Below, piece by piece: positions 56,725-64,000 of a DNA stretch of 64,000 bases. Origin of the DNA: Candidatus Hamiltonella defensa 5AT (Acyrthosiphon pisum). Its GTDB lineage: Bacteria > Pseudomonadota > Gammaproteobacteria > Enterobacterales > Enterobacteriaceae. Made by a program: the position numbers and the translations under genes. The notes beneath the pieces are model-generated. The model was not told the origin of the DNA and did not search any database. It saw only the letters and a program-made list of their open reading frames with translations. Every line of letters starts with the position of its first letter. The first letter of the stretch is position 1. Location of the stretch: assembly GCF_000021705.1 (NCBI RefSeq), contig NC_012751.1, forward strand, positions 930,001 to 994,000. Direction: 5' to 3'.

Positions 56725-58017
56725 AGTCTTATGTCTTTGAATGCTGGGGCTGACATATTTCAGGAAAAAGCGAGCCAATTGATCGGAGTCTTTTTTTAGC
56801 CAAATTTTAAACATACCGATATTCGCTTCAACAAAATACACGGCTTTTTCTCCTGTGTTATTTTTTTCATTACTAATTAAAAAAGCAATTCGATGAGAAG
56901 ATTGATTTGTAAAATCTAAAGTAATGTTTATTGCTTTTATTTCAGTAGTATCCCAAACTTTCTTTTGCAAAAAATTAACCAATAGCGCTGATTTTGTAGC
57001 GGGAAAACTACGAAGAGTACTATACTTCATGTTTCTTTGTTCTAAGTACGATGCGCTTGCAGTTGATGAATCTATCCTGCCTTGTAATTCAATTAAATTC
57101 TTCACATATGACAAATTAATTCTGCCTTTTCGCTGGCCTTTTGAGAAATTCGGATAGAGTTTTTTTAGAAATCCTTCTACCTCATTGTCTGCTAAAAAAT
57201 CCAGAGAAGCCGCCATGCACACGGCAGCGCAGATACCGTCAGGCAAAACTATATCAGGACGACCTTTAGATTGACTGAACGGCATTATCAACTCAACGCC
57301 TGGGGCTGAATTAAGTAAGACGCTCCTTTTTTTTTTGACCGAGGCGCTATCTGTTTTACTTTCTGGAGTTCGAATTTTTATCGAACTATCGTCGTAAAAT
57401 TTCACGGGATATTTATTCTTTTTCAAGATAGATATCAACTCGTTTTTGCACTTATCTTCTTCTAAGGGTGTATTTTTGAAGTTAATTATTTGCAATTCTT
57501 TATTGGCTAATCTGATGATTCCATCACTTTGATTGATACCAGTTCCACTGATATCCAGATAGGTTAAGTTTGGGAACATGCTATCTATGTTTTCAGGCAA
57601 CTCAATCAAATGAGGATTGTCGTTCAATTGTAATGACGATATTTTCTTAAAATTATTTTCGAGTAATGCTTTAGGAAAGTCGGTTAAACCGCACTGAGAT
57701 AAAATGAGCGTATGGATTTTGCGATCCGAAATATGTTTTAACAAAGCTGAATTGATGAATTTTTCATCTGTAATACCTGTAAAGTCGAATATTTCTGTCC
57801 GGATTAACTCGTCTTCAAGTTTATTTAGATCAGGGCCGACGGGCTTAAAACCAATTTTTTCTAATAAAAAAACACCAAATTGTATTTGTGTATTTTGTAT
57901 TTCTCGAAAAAATGAAAAAAATCGAGAGAATTGTTTTGCTGTATCAGTGTTTTGAGTCATTGAAGTTACAGCAGGAGCAGGCTGCCCCGCATAATCAAAG
58001 CTTCGAGTTATTGGCAT
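56683..58017 (-). CDS. LRR plus C58-like cysteine protease effector
   Basis: 444 residues. Residues ~95-200 contain leucine-rich repeats (IHTLILSQCGLTDFPKALLENNFKKISSLQLNDNPHLIELPENIDSMFPNLTYLDISGTGI in sequence). Residues ~255-410 resemble the C58/YopT-AvrPphB cysteine protease fold: Cys263 in PDGICAAVCMAASLDFL, His375 in SSHRIAFLI and, where the family has an Asp before Pro-Asn, Glu397 in YFVEANIGMFKIW. No signal peptide. Such proteases cleave host GTPases or kinases after type III secretion. The Glu in place of Asp leaves activity open. It is flanked by ~585-bp repeats and has the shared element 67 bp upstream. Intact. Confidence 0.65.
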   Translation of the reverse strand: MPITRSFDYAGQPAPAVTSMTQNTDTAKQFSRFFSFFREIQNTQIQFGVFLLEKIGFKPVGPDLNKLEDELIRTEIFDFTGITDEKFINSALLKHISDRKIHTLILSQCGLTDFPKALLENNFKKISSLQLNDNPHLIELPENIDSMFPNLTYLDISGTGINQSDGIIRLANKELQIINFKNTPLEEDKCKNELISILKKNKYPVKFYDDSSIKIRTPESKTDSASVKKKRSVLLNSAPGVELIMPFSQSKGRPDIVLPDGICAAVCMAASLDFLADNEVEGFLKKLYPNFSKGQRKGRINLSYVKNLIELQGRIDSSTASASYLEQRNMKYSTLRSFPATKSALLVNFLQKKVWDTTEIKAINITLDFTNQSSHRIAFLISNEKNNTGEKAVYFVEANIGMFKIWLKKDSDQLARFFLKYVSPSIQRHKTSEFRVYEVKKTAA

Positions 58018-58084
58018 GATTTTTTCCTAATATATAAATGGATGATTAAAGTTCGTTATAAGTATTCATTTTTATCAAAAAAAA

Positions 58085-58106
58085 ACTTTAAAGAAGCGCT
58101 CAATTT
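58085..58106 (-). promoter_or_regulatory. Shared effector upstream element, copy 3
   Basis: On the coding strand AAATTGAGCGCTTCTTTAAA followed by GT, differing from copy 1 by two substitutions and one inserted base. It ends 67 bp before the start of the LRR/protease gene, about the same distance as the other two copies. Confidence 0.5.
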
Positions 58107-58137
58107 TTATTTAATCTCTTGTCCTTCACTCCCCCCC

Positions 58138-58726
58138 CCCAAGTGCACTTTTGCACCTGAATAAGGTCTATTACGTCAGTTATCCTAGGGGTTTTCCTCC
58201 TTAGGAGGCACCACCTGATATTCTCATCCGCTTTTTTACCCATACCTTCTTCGTATTTGTACTCCCTCTTGCCACTCAAAACAGATGAGCATTTCCCTCA
58301 ACACCCCCTTCCGTTATACGGGCATCAACAGCGAGGAAGCCGATTTTTTAACGCATCACTATCAGCAGCGAGGGTATCGAATGAAAAAATATCTGAACGA
58401 GGATGTCCGGTTGTGGGATGTGGTGGTGTCTCTGCCAGAAACAGCCCGCTTTCCCAAAACCCCTTTCTCGATGCTCAATCCCCTCTGGCGGTGGCATGAG
58501 AATTGAACTGCCTTTCCCGCCCAGTGTGAATCACTACTGGGTGCGCACCGCCCGTCGTGTTTACTTAAGCGAGGCGGCGAAACGGTTTCAGCGATTGACC
58601 GCCATCGAAGTCGCCCAATCGTCCATGAAACAGGGTCATCACCCCTTCCTTGGGGACGTCTCCGTACTGCTACACTGTATCTGCCGGACAAACGGGTGAG
58701 AGACGTGGATAATTATCCTAAAGGCG
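58138..58726. repeat. ~585-bp direct repeat, right copy
   Basis: Second copy of 56070-56655. It begins directly after a run of ten C (58131-58140), where the left copy has only three. This copy continues into complete rusA and Q and so appears to be the original location. Confidence 0.82.
58285..58506 (+). CDS. Small phage protein of unknown function, copy 2
   Basis: 73 residues, MSISLNTPFRYTGINSEEADFLTHHYQQRGYRMKKYLNEDVRLWDVVV..., about three quarters identical to copy 1 with a slightly longer end. It overlaps the rusA start. The unequal similarity along the gene suggests the duplication is not very recent. Confidence 0.6.
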   Translation: MSISLNTPFRYTGINSEEADFLTHHYQQRGYRMKKYLNEDVRLWDVVVSLPETARFPKTPFSMLNPLWRWHEN

Positions 58727-58875
58727 TATTAGATGCCCTGACCAAAGCAGGGATTTGGGCCGATGACGCACAGGTCAGAGTGATGACGGTGAAGAAATTC
58801 GATGCCGATAACAAGATTAAAAATGGCAAATGTGTGGTGGTCATTGACGACTATATCGAGGAGGAAACCGTATGA
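58496..58875 (+). pseudogene. rusA: RusA Holliday-junction resolvase, frameshifted copy
   Basis: From MRIELPFPPSVNHYW the frame follows copy 1 until DVSVLL, where one C is missing near 58671 (CTGCTACACTG versus CTGCTCACACTG). In the shifted frame it continues YLPDKRVRDVDNYPKGVLDALTKAGIWADDAQVRVMTVKKFDADNK to a TGA overlapping the Q start. All RusA acidic residues are present, so only the single base prevents a full enzyme. Confidence 0.85.
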
Positions 58876-58980
58876 AAGAGATTCGATATCGATTGACCGC
58901 CTGGGGCAACTGGGCAGGCACGCGGGTGGGGACGGAATATCCCGTGTCCTCCTGGCCTGTGCCCATGGCAAGTAGTGATA

Positions 58981-59882
58981 TAGCTAAACGACATAAGAAT
59001 AGTTACATAATATGTTCTGAAAACAAGGTATTGATGTCGCATTGAAGTTCTCTTCTTTTTCTTTTAGCTTGAGCCCATGTGTGCTCAATAGGGTTGAACT
59101 CGGGCGAATAAGGAGGCAAATATTCAATAGAATGACCGGCGTTGAGAATGGCGTGTTGAATATCTTTTCGCTTGTGGAAAGAAGCGTTATCCATCATCAT
59201 CACGCACGGATGAGGAAGAGCGGGTAGGAGCAGCTGAGTGACCCAGGCATAAAAAACATCGCTGTTAATGGAGCAGTTAAAGAGGCCCACCGCGATGAGA
59301 GTGACCCCTAATAAGGCACCAATGACGTTAGTGCGGCCCTTAGCCTGCCAATCGTGAGTCCCAAAACAGCGTTGACCTCGTGTAGCGTATCCGTAGAGGC
59401 GGGGCATATCGTGAGCAAAGCCGCTCTCATCGAGATAAACCAGAGATTTACCCTGCTTTTGATACCCCGCGATTTTTTCCTGGAACCCCTGTCGTGCCTC
59501 TTCGTTTGCCTTGGGATGACGCAGAGTTTTTTTTATAGGTCAGACCCCATCTTTTCAATGCTTGCCAGATGGCTTTGGGGCACACCCCGAAACGGGCCGC
59601 CCGTTCCCGTTGATAGCTATCTGGATACTCTGCCACATCTTTGATAAACGCCTCTTTATCCATCTTGCCTCGACGCGGACCCGAGGGTTTCGGTTCTATT
59701 CGCTTGAGCCAACGCCTGAGAGTATCTGTACCTACGTGAAAACGCTTCGCCGTTGCTCTGATGCTCAGTCCTTCTTTCTCTCGAATACTCAGGACTTTTT
59801 GACGAAAATCCACTGAATAACTCATAGTGACCTCATGCTAATTAGTTCTTTATATTGTAACTAAAATTAAATCGCTTAGCTA
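58981..59882 (-). mobile_element. IS630-family element, copy 2 (902 bp)
   Basis: Appears identical to 6269-7170, with TA duplicated at 58979-58980 and 59883-59884. The near-perfect identity indicates recent transposition. Inserted in the Q gene. Confidence 0.92.
59003..59825 (-). CDS. IS630 transposase, two frames (copy 2)
   Basis: Same two overlapping frames as in copy 1 (59825-59448 and 59407-59003), joined at the run of eight A. Both predicted proteins are identical to those of copy 1. Confidence 0.85.
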
Positions 59883-60129
59883 TATCCGGCCGATGTTATC
59901 GGACAGTGAAGCAGAAAAGGTAGACCGTGCGGTCGCGAGGCTCAAACATTTTGATTCATTGGGCTATGAGATTGTCGTCGCCTGTTATCGAGGCAAGGCC
60001 TCTTGTCGGGCGATAGGGCGGCATTTAGGGCGAAAACATGATTATGTGTCGGCACTGTTGTCTCGTTCTGAAGCCTATATCGCGGGGATGATGGCGACAT
60101 TTGTGGAGACAGCAGGATAAAAAAAGTAC

Positions 60130-60158
60130 TTGACTGGCGGGCCAGTGGGCCACATAAT
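60130..60158 (+). promoter_or_regulatory. Probable prophage late promoter (PR'-like)
   Basis: TTGACT (60130-60135) and CATAAT (60153-60158) are separated by 17 bp, immediately downstream of Q and followed by a strong terminator 35 bp later. This is the layout of lambdoid late promoters, where Q modifies polymerase paused near the promoter. Confidence 0.72.
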
Positions 60159-60193
60159 TGCCCCATACTACGGTAGTTACAAACAGAACACAG

Positions 60194-60219
60194 AGCCCCC
60201 ACTTCGGTGGGGGCTTTTT
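60194..60219 (+). terminator. Rho-independent terminator (tR'-like)
   Basis: AGCCCCCAC and GTGGGGGCT form a perfect 9-bp stem around a TTCG loop, followed by a T run. It would stop late transcription unless Q acts. Confidence 0.9.
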
Positions 60220-60293
60220 GCATTTTAAAATCCCCCCGTCTGGCGAAATGAACACACGATTCTTCGATGTCACCCTGCTCTCCCCCTATGACC

Positions 60294-60632
60294 ATGCCTG
60301 AAAAAGAGCCTGGATTCTGGGTTGCGTTGCTGGCCTGGATTCGGGGTCATCAAGCCGACTTTGGCTACGCCAGCCTCGCCGCCCTGTTTTCGTTGTTACG
60401 CAATACTTGCGAAAAGCATCCTTGGAGTCGCCGACTGCTCGATGCCCTGTCGTGCAGTACGCTGGCGTTTTTTAGCCAACCCCTCCTGATGATGGTCGAA
60501 GGCCTGTTTCACGGCACCCTGCCGGCCTCCGCCCCTCAGGTGCTGGCCATTTACATTGGTTATGTGGGCACGGATTACCTTCGAGCCCGACTGCAATCCT
60601 GGACTGAGCGAAAAAATGGAGAGTCACGATGA
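60294..60632 (+). CDS. Phage holin (lambda-type family)
   Basis: 112 residues from MPEKEPGFWVALLAWIRGHQADFGYASLAALFSLLRN. Three hydrophobic helices (ASLAALFSLL, SCSTLAFFSQPLLMM, VLAIYIGYVGTDYL) match the lambda-family holins. It makes the membrane lesion for lysis. Its stop overlaps the lysozyme start (ATGA). Alternative start at 60288. Confidence 0.8.
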   Translation: MPEKEPGFWVALLAWIRGHQADFGYASLAALFSLLRNTCEKHPWSRRLLDALSCSTLAFFSQPLLMMVEGLFHGTLPASAPQVLAIYIGYVGTDYLRARLQSWTERKNGESR

Positions 60633-60760
60633 ACATCAGTCCTGAGGGTATTGAGCAGATAAAAGCGTTTGAGTCGTTGAGGCTGAAAGCCTATCTCTGC
60701 CCTGGCGGCAGATGGACGATTGGCTACGGGCATACGAAAGGCGTGAAGGCAGGTGACACA
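60629..60760 (+). pseudogene. Phage lysozyme (GH24), truncated
   Basis: MNISPEGIEQIKAFESLRLKAYLCPGGRWTIGYGHTKGVKAGDT is the N-terminal third of a T4-type lysozyme with the catalytic Glu (AFESLRL) and the GYGHT loop. After ~60760 the sequence departs and stops. The rest is not found before the methyltransferase gene, so this lysozyme is dead. Confidence 0.85.
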
Positions 60761-60871
60761 AGGCGGCAAGTGTGTTGTTGTAATTGATGAATATTGTTAA
60801 ATCGTCGCTGTCTGAAAAAATCATTAATACACCAACAAGCTCAATCACATTTAAAATCCAAGGTCATAACG

Positions 60872-61954
60872 ATGACTTTTTCAAACCAGCCGATATTGGT
60901 TAACGGCGACGCTTTGCCATACGTTAAAACACTTCCTGATGATTCTATCGACCTGATATTGACTGACCCGCCATACTACCGTGTTAAATCCTGTGCATGG
61001 GAAAGGCAGTGGAAAACAACCGGGCAATATCTGGCGTGGCTAAATGATTACCTCGTTGAATTCCAGCGGATATTAAAGCCAAACGGCAGTCTCTACCTGT
61101 TTTGTAGCGCAGAATTGGCCGCAGATACCGAAATTATGCCAAGAAATCACATGAGGATGTTAAATCACATTATTTGGGCTAAACCCTATGGTCGTGGGAC
61201 TGGATGCTCAAAAGAATGGCTACGCTCATATTTTTCAAGCACCGAGCGAATATTGTTTGCAGAGCAGTACGGGGCAGAGGGTACAGCAAAAAATAAGGAT
61301 GGCTATAAATGTGCTGAGTTAAAAAGCGAAGTGTTTGCTTCGCTGATTGACTATTTCATCACCGCAAAAAATCAACTCAATATCACGGGCAAAGAAATTG
61401 AACAGTATATGGGAAGCTATATGCATCGGCATTGGTTCTCGTATTCTCAGTGGCAGTTACCGAACAAAACACAGTATGAACGTTTGCAAGAATTCTTTTC
61501 GCAAAAAGCCGCAGAGAAAAAATCAGCGTCGTCTCTCTCCAAAAATCACCATCCACTGAGTTTCACGCACGACGAACTTCAGCGTGATTACGGTGAACTG
61601 ATGAAAAGCCATGACGAACTTAAACGACAGTATGAAAACTTGCGCCGACCTTTTTCTGTCACCAAAGATGTGCCGTATACCGATGTGTGGAATTTTCCAC
61701 CCGTACTGTACTATCCCGGTAAACATCCTTGTGAAAAACCCGCAGCCTTGCTTGAGCACATTATTAACGCCAGTAGCAAGCCGAAACATACTGTAGCAGA
61801 TTTCTTTATGGGTTCCGGTTCGACGGTGAAAGCCGCAATTCAATCAGGTCGGCAAGCTATCGGCGTGGAGTTAGAAACAGATAGATTTTTGCAGACTAAA
61901 AAAGAAATAGAAAATCTTATTCCTCAAATCAATTACCAAGGTATGATTTTTTGA
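60872..61954 (+). CDS. DNA methyltransferase (N4/N6, DPPY type)
   Basis: 360 residues from MTFSNQPILVNGDALPYVKTLPDDSIDLILTDPPYYRVK. The DPPY motif comes first and the SAM-binding FMGSGST near the C-terminus, as in beta-class adenine or N4-cytosine methylases; LYLFCSAELAAD lies between. A charged coiled stretch (~200-265) is the likely target-recognition domain. No restriction gene is nearby, so it is probably a phage orphan methylase protecting DNA. Intact. Confidence 0.87.
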   Translation: MTFSNQPILVNGDALPYVKTLPDDSIDLILTDPPYYRVKSCAWERQWKTTGQYLAWLNDYLVEFQRILKPNGSLYLFCSAELAADTEIMPRNHMRMLNHIIWAKPYGRGTGCSKEWLRSYFSSTERILFAEQYGAEGTAKNKDGYKCAELKSEVFASLIDYFITAKNQLNITGKEIEQYMGSYMHRHWFSYSQWQLPNKTQYERLQEFFSQKAAEKKSASSLSKNHHPLSFTHDELQRDYGELMKSHDELKRQYENLRRPFSVTKDVPYTDVWNFPPVLYYPGKHPCEKPAALLEHIINASSKPKHTVADFFMGSGSTVKAAIQSGRQAIGVELETDRFLQTKKEIENLIPQINYQGMIF

Positions 61955-62024
61955 CAAAGTGCTACCTTTCCCTCAGAAGAAACATACCCCATCATTCAAA
62001 CACTCGAAATAAATAAACCTATCC

Positions 62025-62213
62025 ATGAATAACATTGAAAAATACACAACGGGTACTGCCTATGGTGCGAGCGCGACGACGTTTCTATGCGGGGCGCTAT
62101 CGCTTAGTGAATGGGCGCTGGTTACCGGGATTATCTGTTCATTACTGACCGTTGGGCTGAACTGGTACTACCGGCACAAGGAATACCGTTTCCGAACGAG
62201 AAACCCATCATGA
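62025..62213 (+). CDS. Phage holin/pinholin, phage 21-like
   Basis: 62 residues, MNNIEKYTTGTAYGASATTFLCGALSLSEWALVTGIICSLLTVGLNWYYRHKEYRFR, two hydrophobic helices and a basic tail, the type of S21-like small holins. It overlaps the endolysin start (ATGA). In phage 21 the pinholin depolarises the membrane to activate the SAR endolysin, which fits the next gene. Confidence 0.8.
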   Translation: MNNIEKYTTGTAYGASATTFLCGALSLSEWALVTGIICSLLTVGLNWYYRHKEYRFRTRNPS

Positions 62214-62707
62214 ATAATCAACTTAAAAAACGCCTTCTGGTGGCAACGGCAGGCGGTGTATTAGCACTTGCTGCTGTCCTGGTACAATGGCATGAAGGTA
62301 AGCGCTATAAGCCCTATCGTGATGGGGGCGGTGTGCTCACTGTTTGTCACGGTCATACGGGTAAGGACGTTACGCCAGAGGAAATCTATAGCGAAGAAGA
62401 GTGTAGCGAGTTGATGAGGCGGGATTTGCAGATAGCACGTTCCGTAGTTGAACATTATGTCACTTTCCCGCTATCCGATTTACAGAAAGCCGCCTTGACT
62501 TCATTTGTTTACAACATCGGCAGTGGGGCGTTTGAGCGCTCAACGCTGCTGAAAAAGCTGAACGTCGGAGATTTGAGCGGAGCCTGTGATGAGATGCGCC
62601 GCTGGAAATATGACGAAGGAAAAGTATCAAAAGGATTGATTAACCGTAGGGCCATAGAGCGCGAACTTTGTTTAAAGCCAGATTTACTCACCAGTCCGAC
62701 TCAATGA
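62210..62707 (+). CDS. SAR endolysin (phage 21 type, GH24)
   Basis: 165 residues from MNNQLKKRLLVATAGGVLALAAVLVQWHEGKRYKPYRDGGGVLTVCHGHTGKDV. The N-terminal weakly hydrophobic helix is a signal-anchor-release segment, immediately followed by the catalytic Glu (HEGKRY), with the partner in TVCHGHTG. The rest (LTSFVYNIGSGAFERSTLLKKLNVGD, RRAIERELCL) is closely related to phage 21 R. Murein muramidase. Intact. Confidence 0.9.
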   Translation: MNNQLKKRLLVATAGGVLALAAVLVQWHEGKRYKPYRDGGGVLTVCHGHTGKDVTPEEIYSEEECSELMRRDLQIARSVVEHYVTFPLSDLQKAALTSFVYNIGSGAFERSTLLKKLNVGDLSGACDEMRRWKYDEGKVSKGLINRRAIERELCLKPDLLTSPTQ

Positions 62708-62735
62708 GCCTTGGCATCGTGCTGGGCTTTTTTTC
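62708..62735 (+). terminator. Possible terminator after endolysin gene
   Basis: AGCCTTGGCA and TGCTGGGCT can pair imperfectly before a run of seven T. Weaker than the terminator at 60194. Confidence 0.5.
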
Positions 62736-62825
62736 GCCTGCGCCCCGCTGCGCAAATCACACGTCGAAATATAAGGATTGTTATACAAAATTAACAAATA
62801 AAATAACATCTTAGCGTTAGTTTGA

Positions 62826-63689
62826 TTAATCAATTCCTGGGTGAGATACTTTTATTTCACGAATATAATAATTTCCTTTATTATCAATATCTATATTCGC
62901 TTTCATACTCAAACAGGGATATTTAGCGTCCGGAAGACTTTGCTTATAAATATCAAATCTTTCATTTAAATGATTCTGTATTAGATTCAGTTCAACTTTA
63001 ACTACATCATCTTTTTTTGTTGATATAGAGATACTTTGCAATTCGGGTGTTCCCACGAAGGACATTCCGTAACCAAGTTCGTGGATCCCATTTTTTATGG
63101 CTATAACCCCAGTTTGAGACGCTATCACATCCAGTGATTTTTTTTGCGCTTTTGGCATATTAACAGTAATTTTTTCAAGTTCTAATTCAGTTAAAAATCC
63201 ATGTTTGTAAAGTTTAGAATTTAATGTATAAGTGAATCTAGTGGCATCTTTCTTTAATTGTTCTAAATTGAAGTCCCCACGATTCATGACACCGTCAAGA
63301 CTATGGCTAACAGCACTTGTTATATCAATACTTTTCCCTGTAGTTGACAAATTTTCTATTGATAAAATATCGGTAATTAATAAATTAACCGTAAATAAAT
63401 TATCATTAACTTCTGTTATCTTATAAGTGAATTTGTCTTTATAAGCCGGTGATACCATATCTCTCAATTGATTAAAACATTCTATTTTTCTGTCTGGATT
63501 ATCATTATGGATAACATCAAACAATGCTTTCTTGGCTTCTTCTTTTCGTGTTCCACAAAACCAATCTGTAATTTTACCCCAAAGACTCTCTACATCGCTT
63601 TTGTTGGTAGCACTTTGAATTTTACTGATATCATAATCATTGATAGCTCTATTAAGTAGAGCTCCTTCAAGCCTTATTTCTGTAGCCAT
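62826..63689 (-). CDS. SifA/SifB-like type III effector
   Basis: 287 residues without signal peptide. Residues 33-70, VESLWGKITDWFCGTRKEEAKKALFDVI, match the N-terminal translocation domain of SPI-2 effectors such as SifA and SifB (consensus W-E-K-I/M-x-x-F-F near residue 30-40, then Thr-x-x-x-A); here it is W37-G-K-I-T-D-W-F44. The following domain (FNQLRDMVSPAYKDKFTYKI) also resembles their shared N-terminus. The C-terminal domain is not recognised; it lacks the WxxxE and CaaX features of SifA. Low GC. Intact. The shared upstream element of the other effector genes is not found. Confidence 0.62.
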   Translation of the reverse strand: MATEIRLEGALLNRAINDYDISKIQSATNKSDVESLWGKITDWFCGTRKEEAKKALFDVIHNDNPDRKIECFNQLRDMVSPAYKDKFTYKITEVNDNLFTVNLLITDILSIENLSTTGKSIDITSAVSHSLDGVMNRGDFNLEQLKKDATRFTYTLNSKLYKHGFLTELELEKITVNMPKAQKKSLDVIASQTGVIAIKNGIHELGYGMSFVGTPELQSISISTKKDDVVKVELNLIQNHLNERFDIYKQSLPDAKYPCLSMKANIDIDNKGNYYIREIKVSHPGID

Positions 63690-64000
63690 ACAATTCTCTC
63701 CTTTTTATTATTTATGCAAGACAAGACATAAATTAATAGAATAATCACAACACCAGATCACGATTTTTATAGCAACAAATGATACTCAAAATATTTCAAG
63801 AGGATGACGCCACGTGGATATTCATTTTTGCCCTGTATGTGGCCCCTTTTGCAGAGGCTGACTTTGCCTCGGTGAGCCGTCAGGAATGCTCATCAAAAGC
63901 GCGTGGCGAAAAAGCGAAAGCCATATTTGAGTTAAATTTTGAAACAGCCTAGGCTATTAGCAGTATAGCGTATTGTGTAGAAAAATGACCTGGAAAATTC
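63690..64000. other. Intergenic, with a possible 57-residue frame
   Basis: An AT-rich region upstream of the effector gene. A + strand frame at about 63780-63953 (MILKIFQEDDATWIFIFALYVAPFAE, ending ELNFETA) has no recognised family and is probably a remnant or chance frame. The effector promoter should lie between 63690 and 63780, divergent from it. Confidence 0.3.

Larger units (their letters stand above)
58872..60120 (+). pseudogene. Antiterminator Q, interrupted by IS630
   Basis: MKEIRYRLTAWGNWAGTRVGTEYP... is the start of phage antitermQ proteins. IS630 copy 2 interrupts it at PMASSD. Without the IS and one TA it continues IRPMLSDSEAEKVDRAVARLKHFDSLGYEIVVACYRGKASCRAIGRHLGRKHDYVSALLSRSEAYI, the conserved DNA-binding half. 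There is also a frame change within the first part (EYPVSSWPVPM), so a second lesion upstream of the IS is possible. Q would allow transcription through the terminator at 60194. Confidence 0.8.

Noticed and set aside
56070..58726. The paired ~585-bp repeats as ends of a composite transposon
   Set aside because: The repeats carry phage genes (small protein, rusA), with no transposase or terminal inverted repeats, so phage-segment duplication is more likely.

Overview
The window looks like accessory DNA of a host-restricted gammaproteobacterium, most likely a facultative insect symbiont of the Hamiltonella/Regiella kind. That assignment is inference from three things: lambdoid prophage genes, type III-effector-like genes (one with a SifA/SifB-style N-terminus), and conjugation genes decayed by small indels and mobile elements. 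I cannot name the species from sequence alone. The pil/tra block looks GC-richer than the AT-rich effector genes, which suggests separate origins.

Layout. (1) 1-9.5 kb is a graveyard of mobile DNA: IS3, IS6 and IS481 fragments, a broken serine resolvase beside a Tn3-type end, two intact effector-like genes (a coiled-coil protein and an ADP-ribosyltransferase), and an Rpn-type nuclease gene. The Rpn gene is broken by a 4-bp duplication, a group II intron (itself hit by IS630) and a Tn21-type transposon end, which in turn carries an IS5-family element. (2) 9.6-43.3 kb is an I-type (IncI1 R64-like, Dot/Icm-related) conjugation system. It holds a type IVb thin-pilus operon (pilL N O P Q R S V M U T), transfer genes traH I J K, a large TOPRIM/LPD7 protein, a traL-position gene, traM N O P U W X Y, an excA-like gene and trbA B C. 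Four toxin-antitoxin pairs (BrnTA, RelE/ParE-type, VapBC, Phd/PIN) sit at gene joints, all intact. At least eight neighbouring pil/tra genes have an apparent frameshift or stop, most repairable by one small indel. (3) 43.3-48.0 kb is a group II intron interrupted by a second copy of itself in the opposite orientation. The outer copy joins trbC to a prophage replication gene. (4) 48.0-52.0 kb is a lambdoid early region: DnaC-like loader, O-like initiator with internal iterons, small genes, YmfL, Cro-like and CI-like regulators. (5) 52.1-58.0 kb holds a kinase-like effector gene split by an antisense group II intron, and an LRR plus C58-protease-like effector gene lying between two ~585-bp direct repeats that carry RusA. 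(6) 58.1-62.7 kb is a prophage late-control and lysis region: RusA, antiterminator Q (split by IS630), a late promoter and terminator, two lysis modules and a DNA methyltransferase. (7) A SifA/SifB-like effector gene ends the window.

How it fits together: the conjugative element is probably dead or dying as a transfer machine, unless slippage or hidden sequencing errors rescue its frames. The TA pairs would still stabilise it. The prophage parts keep recognisable control circuits but are dismembered. The best-preserved genes are those that could act on a eukaryotic host. Three of them share a nearly identical 21-22 bp element 64-69 bp upstream of their start codons, which suggests a common regulon.
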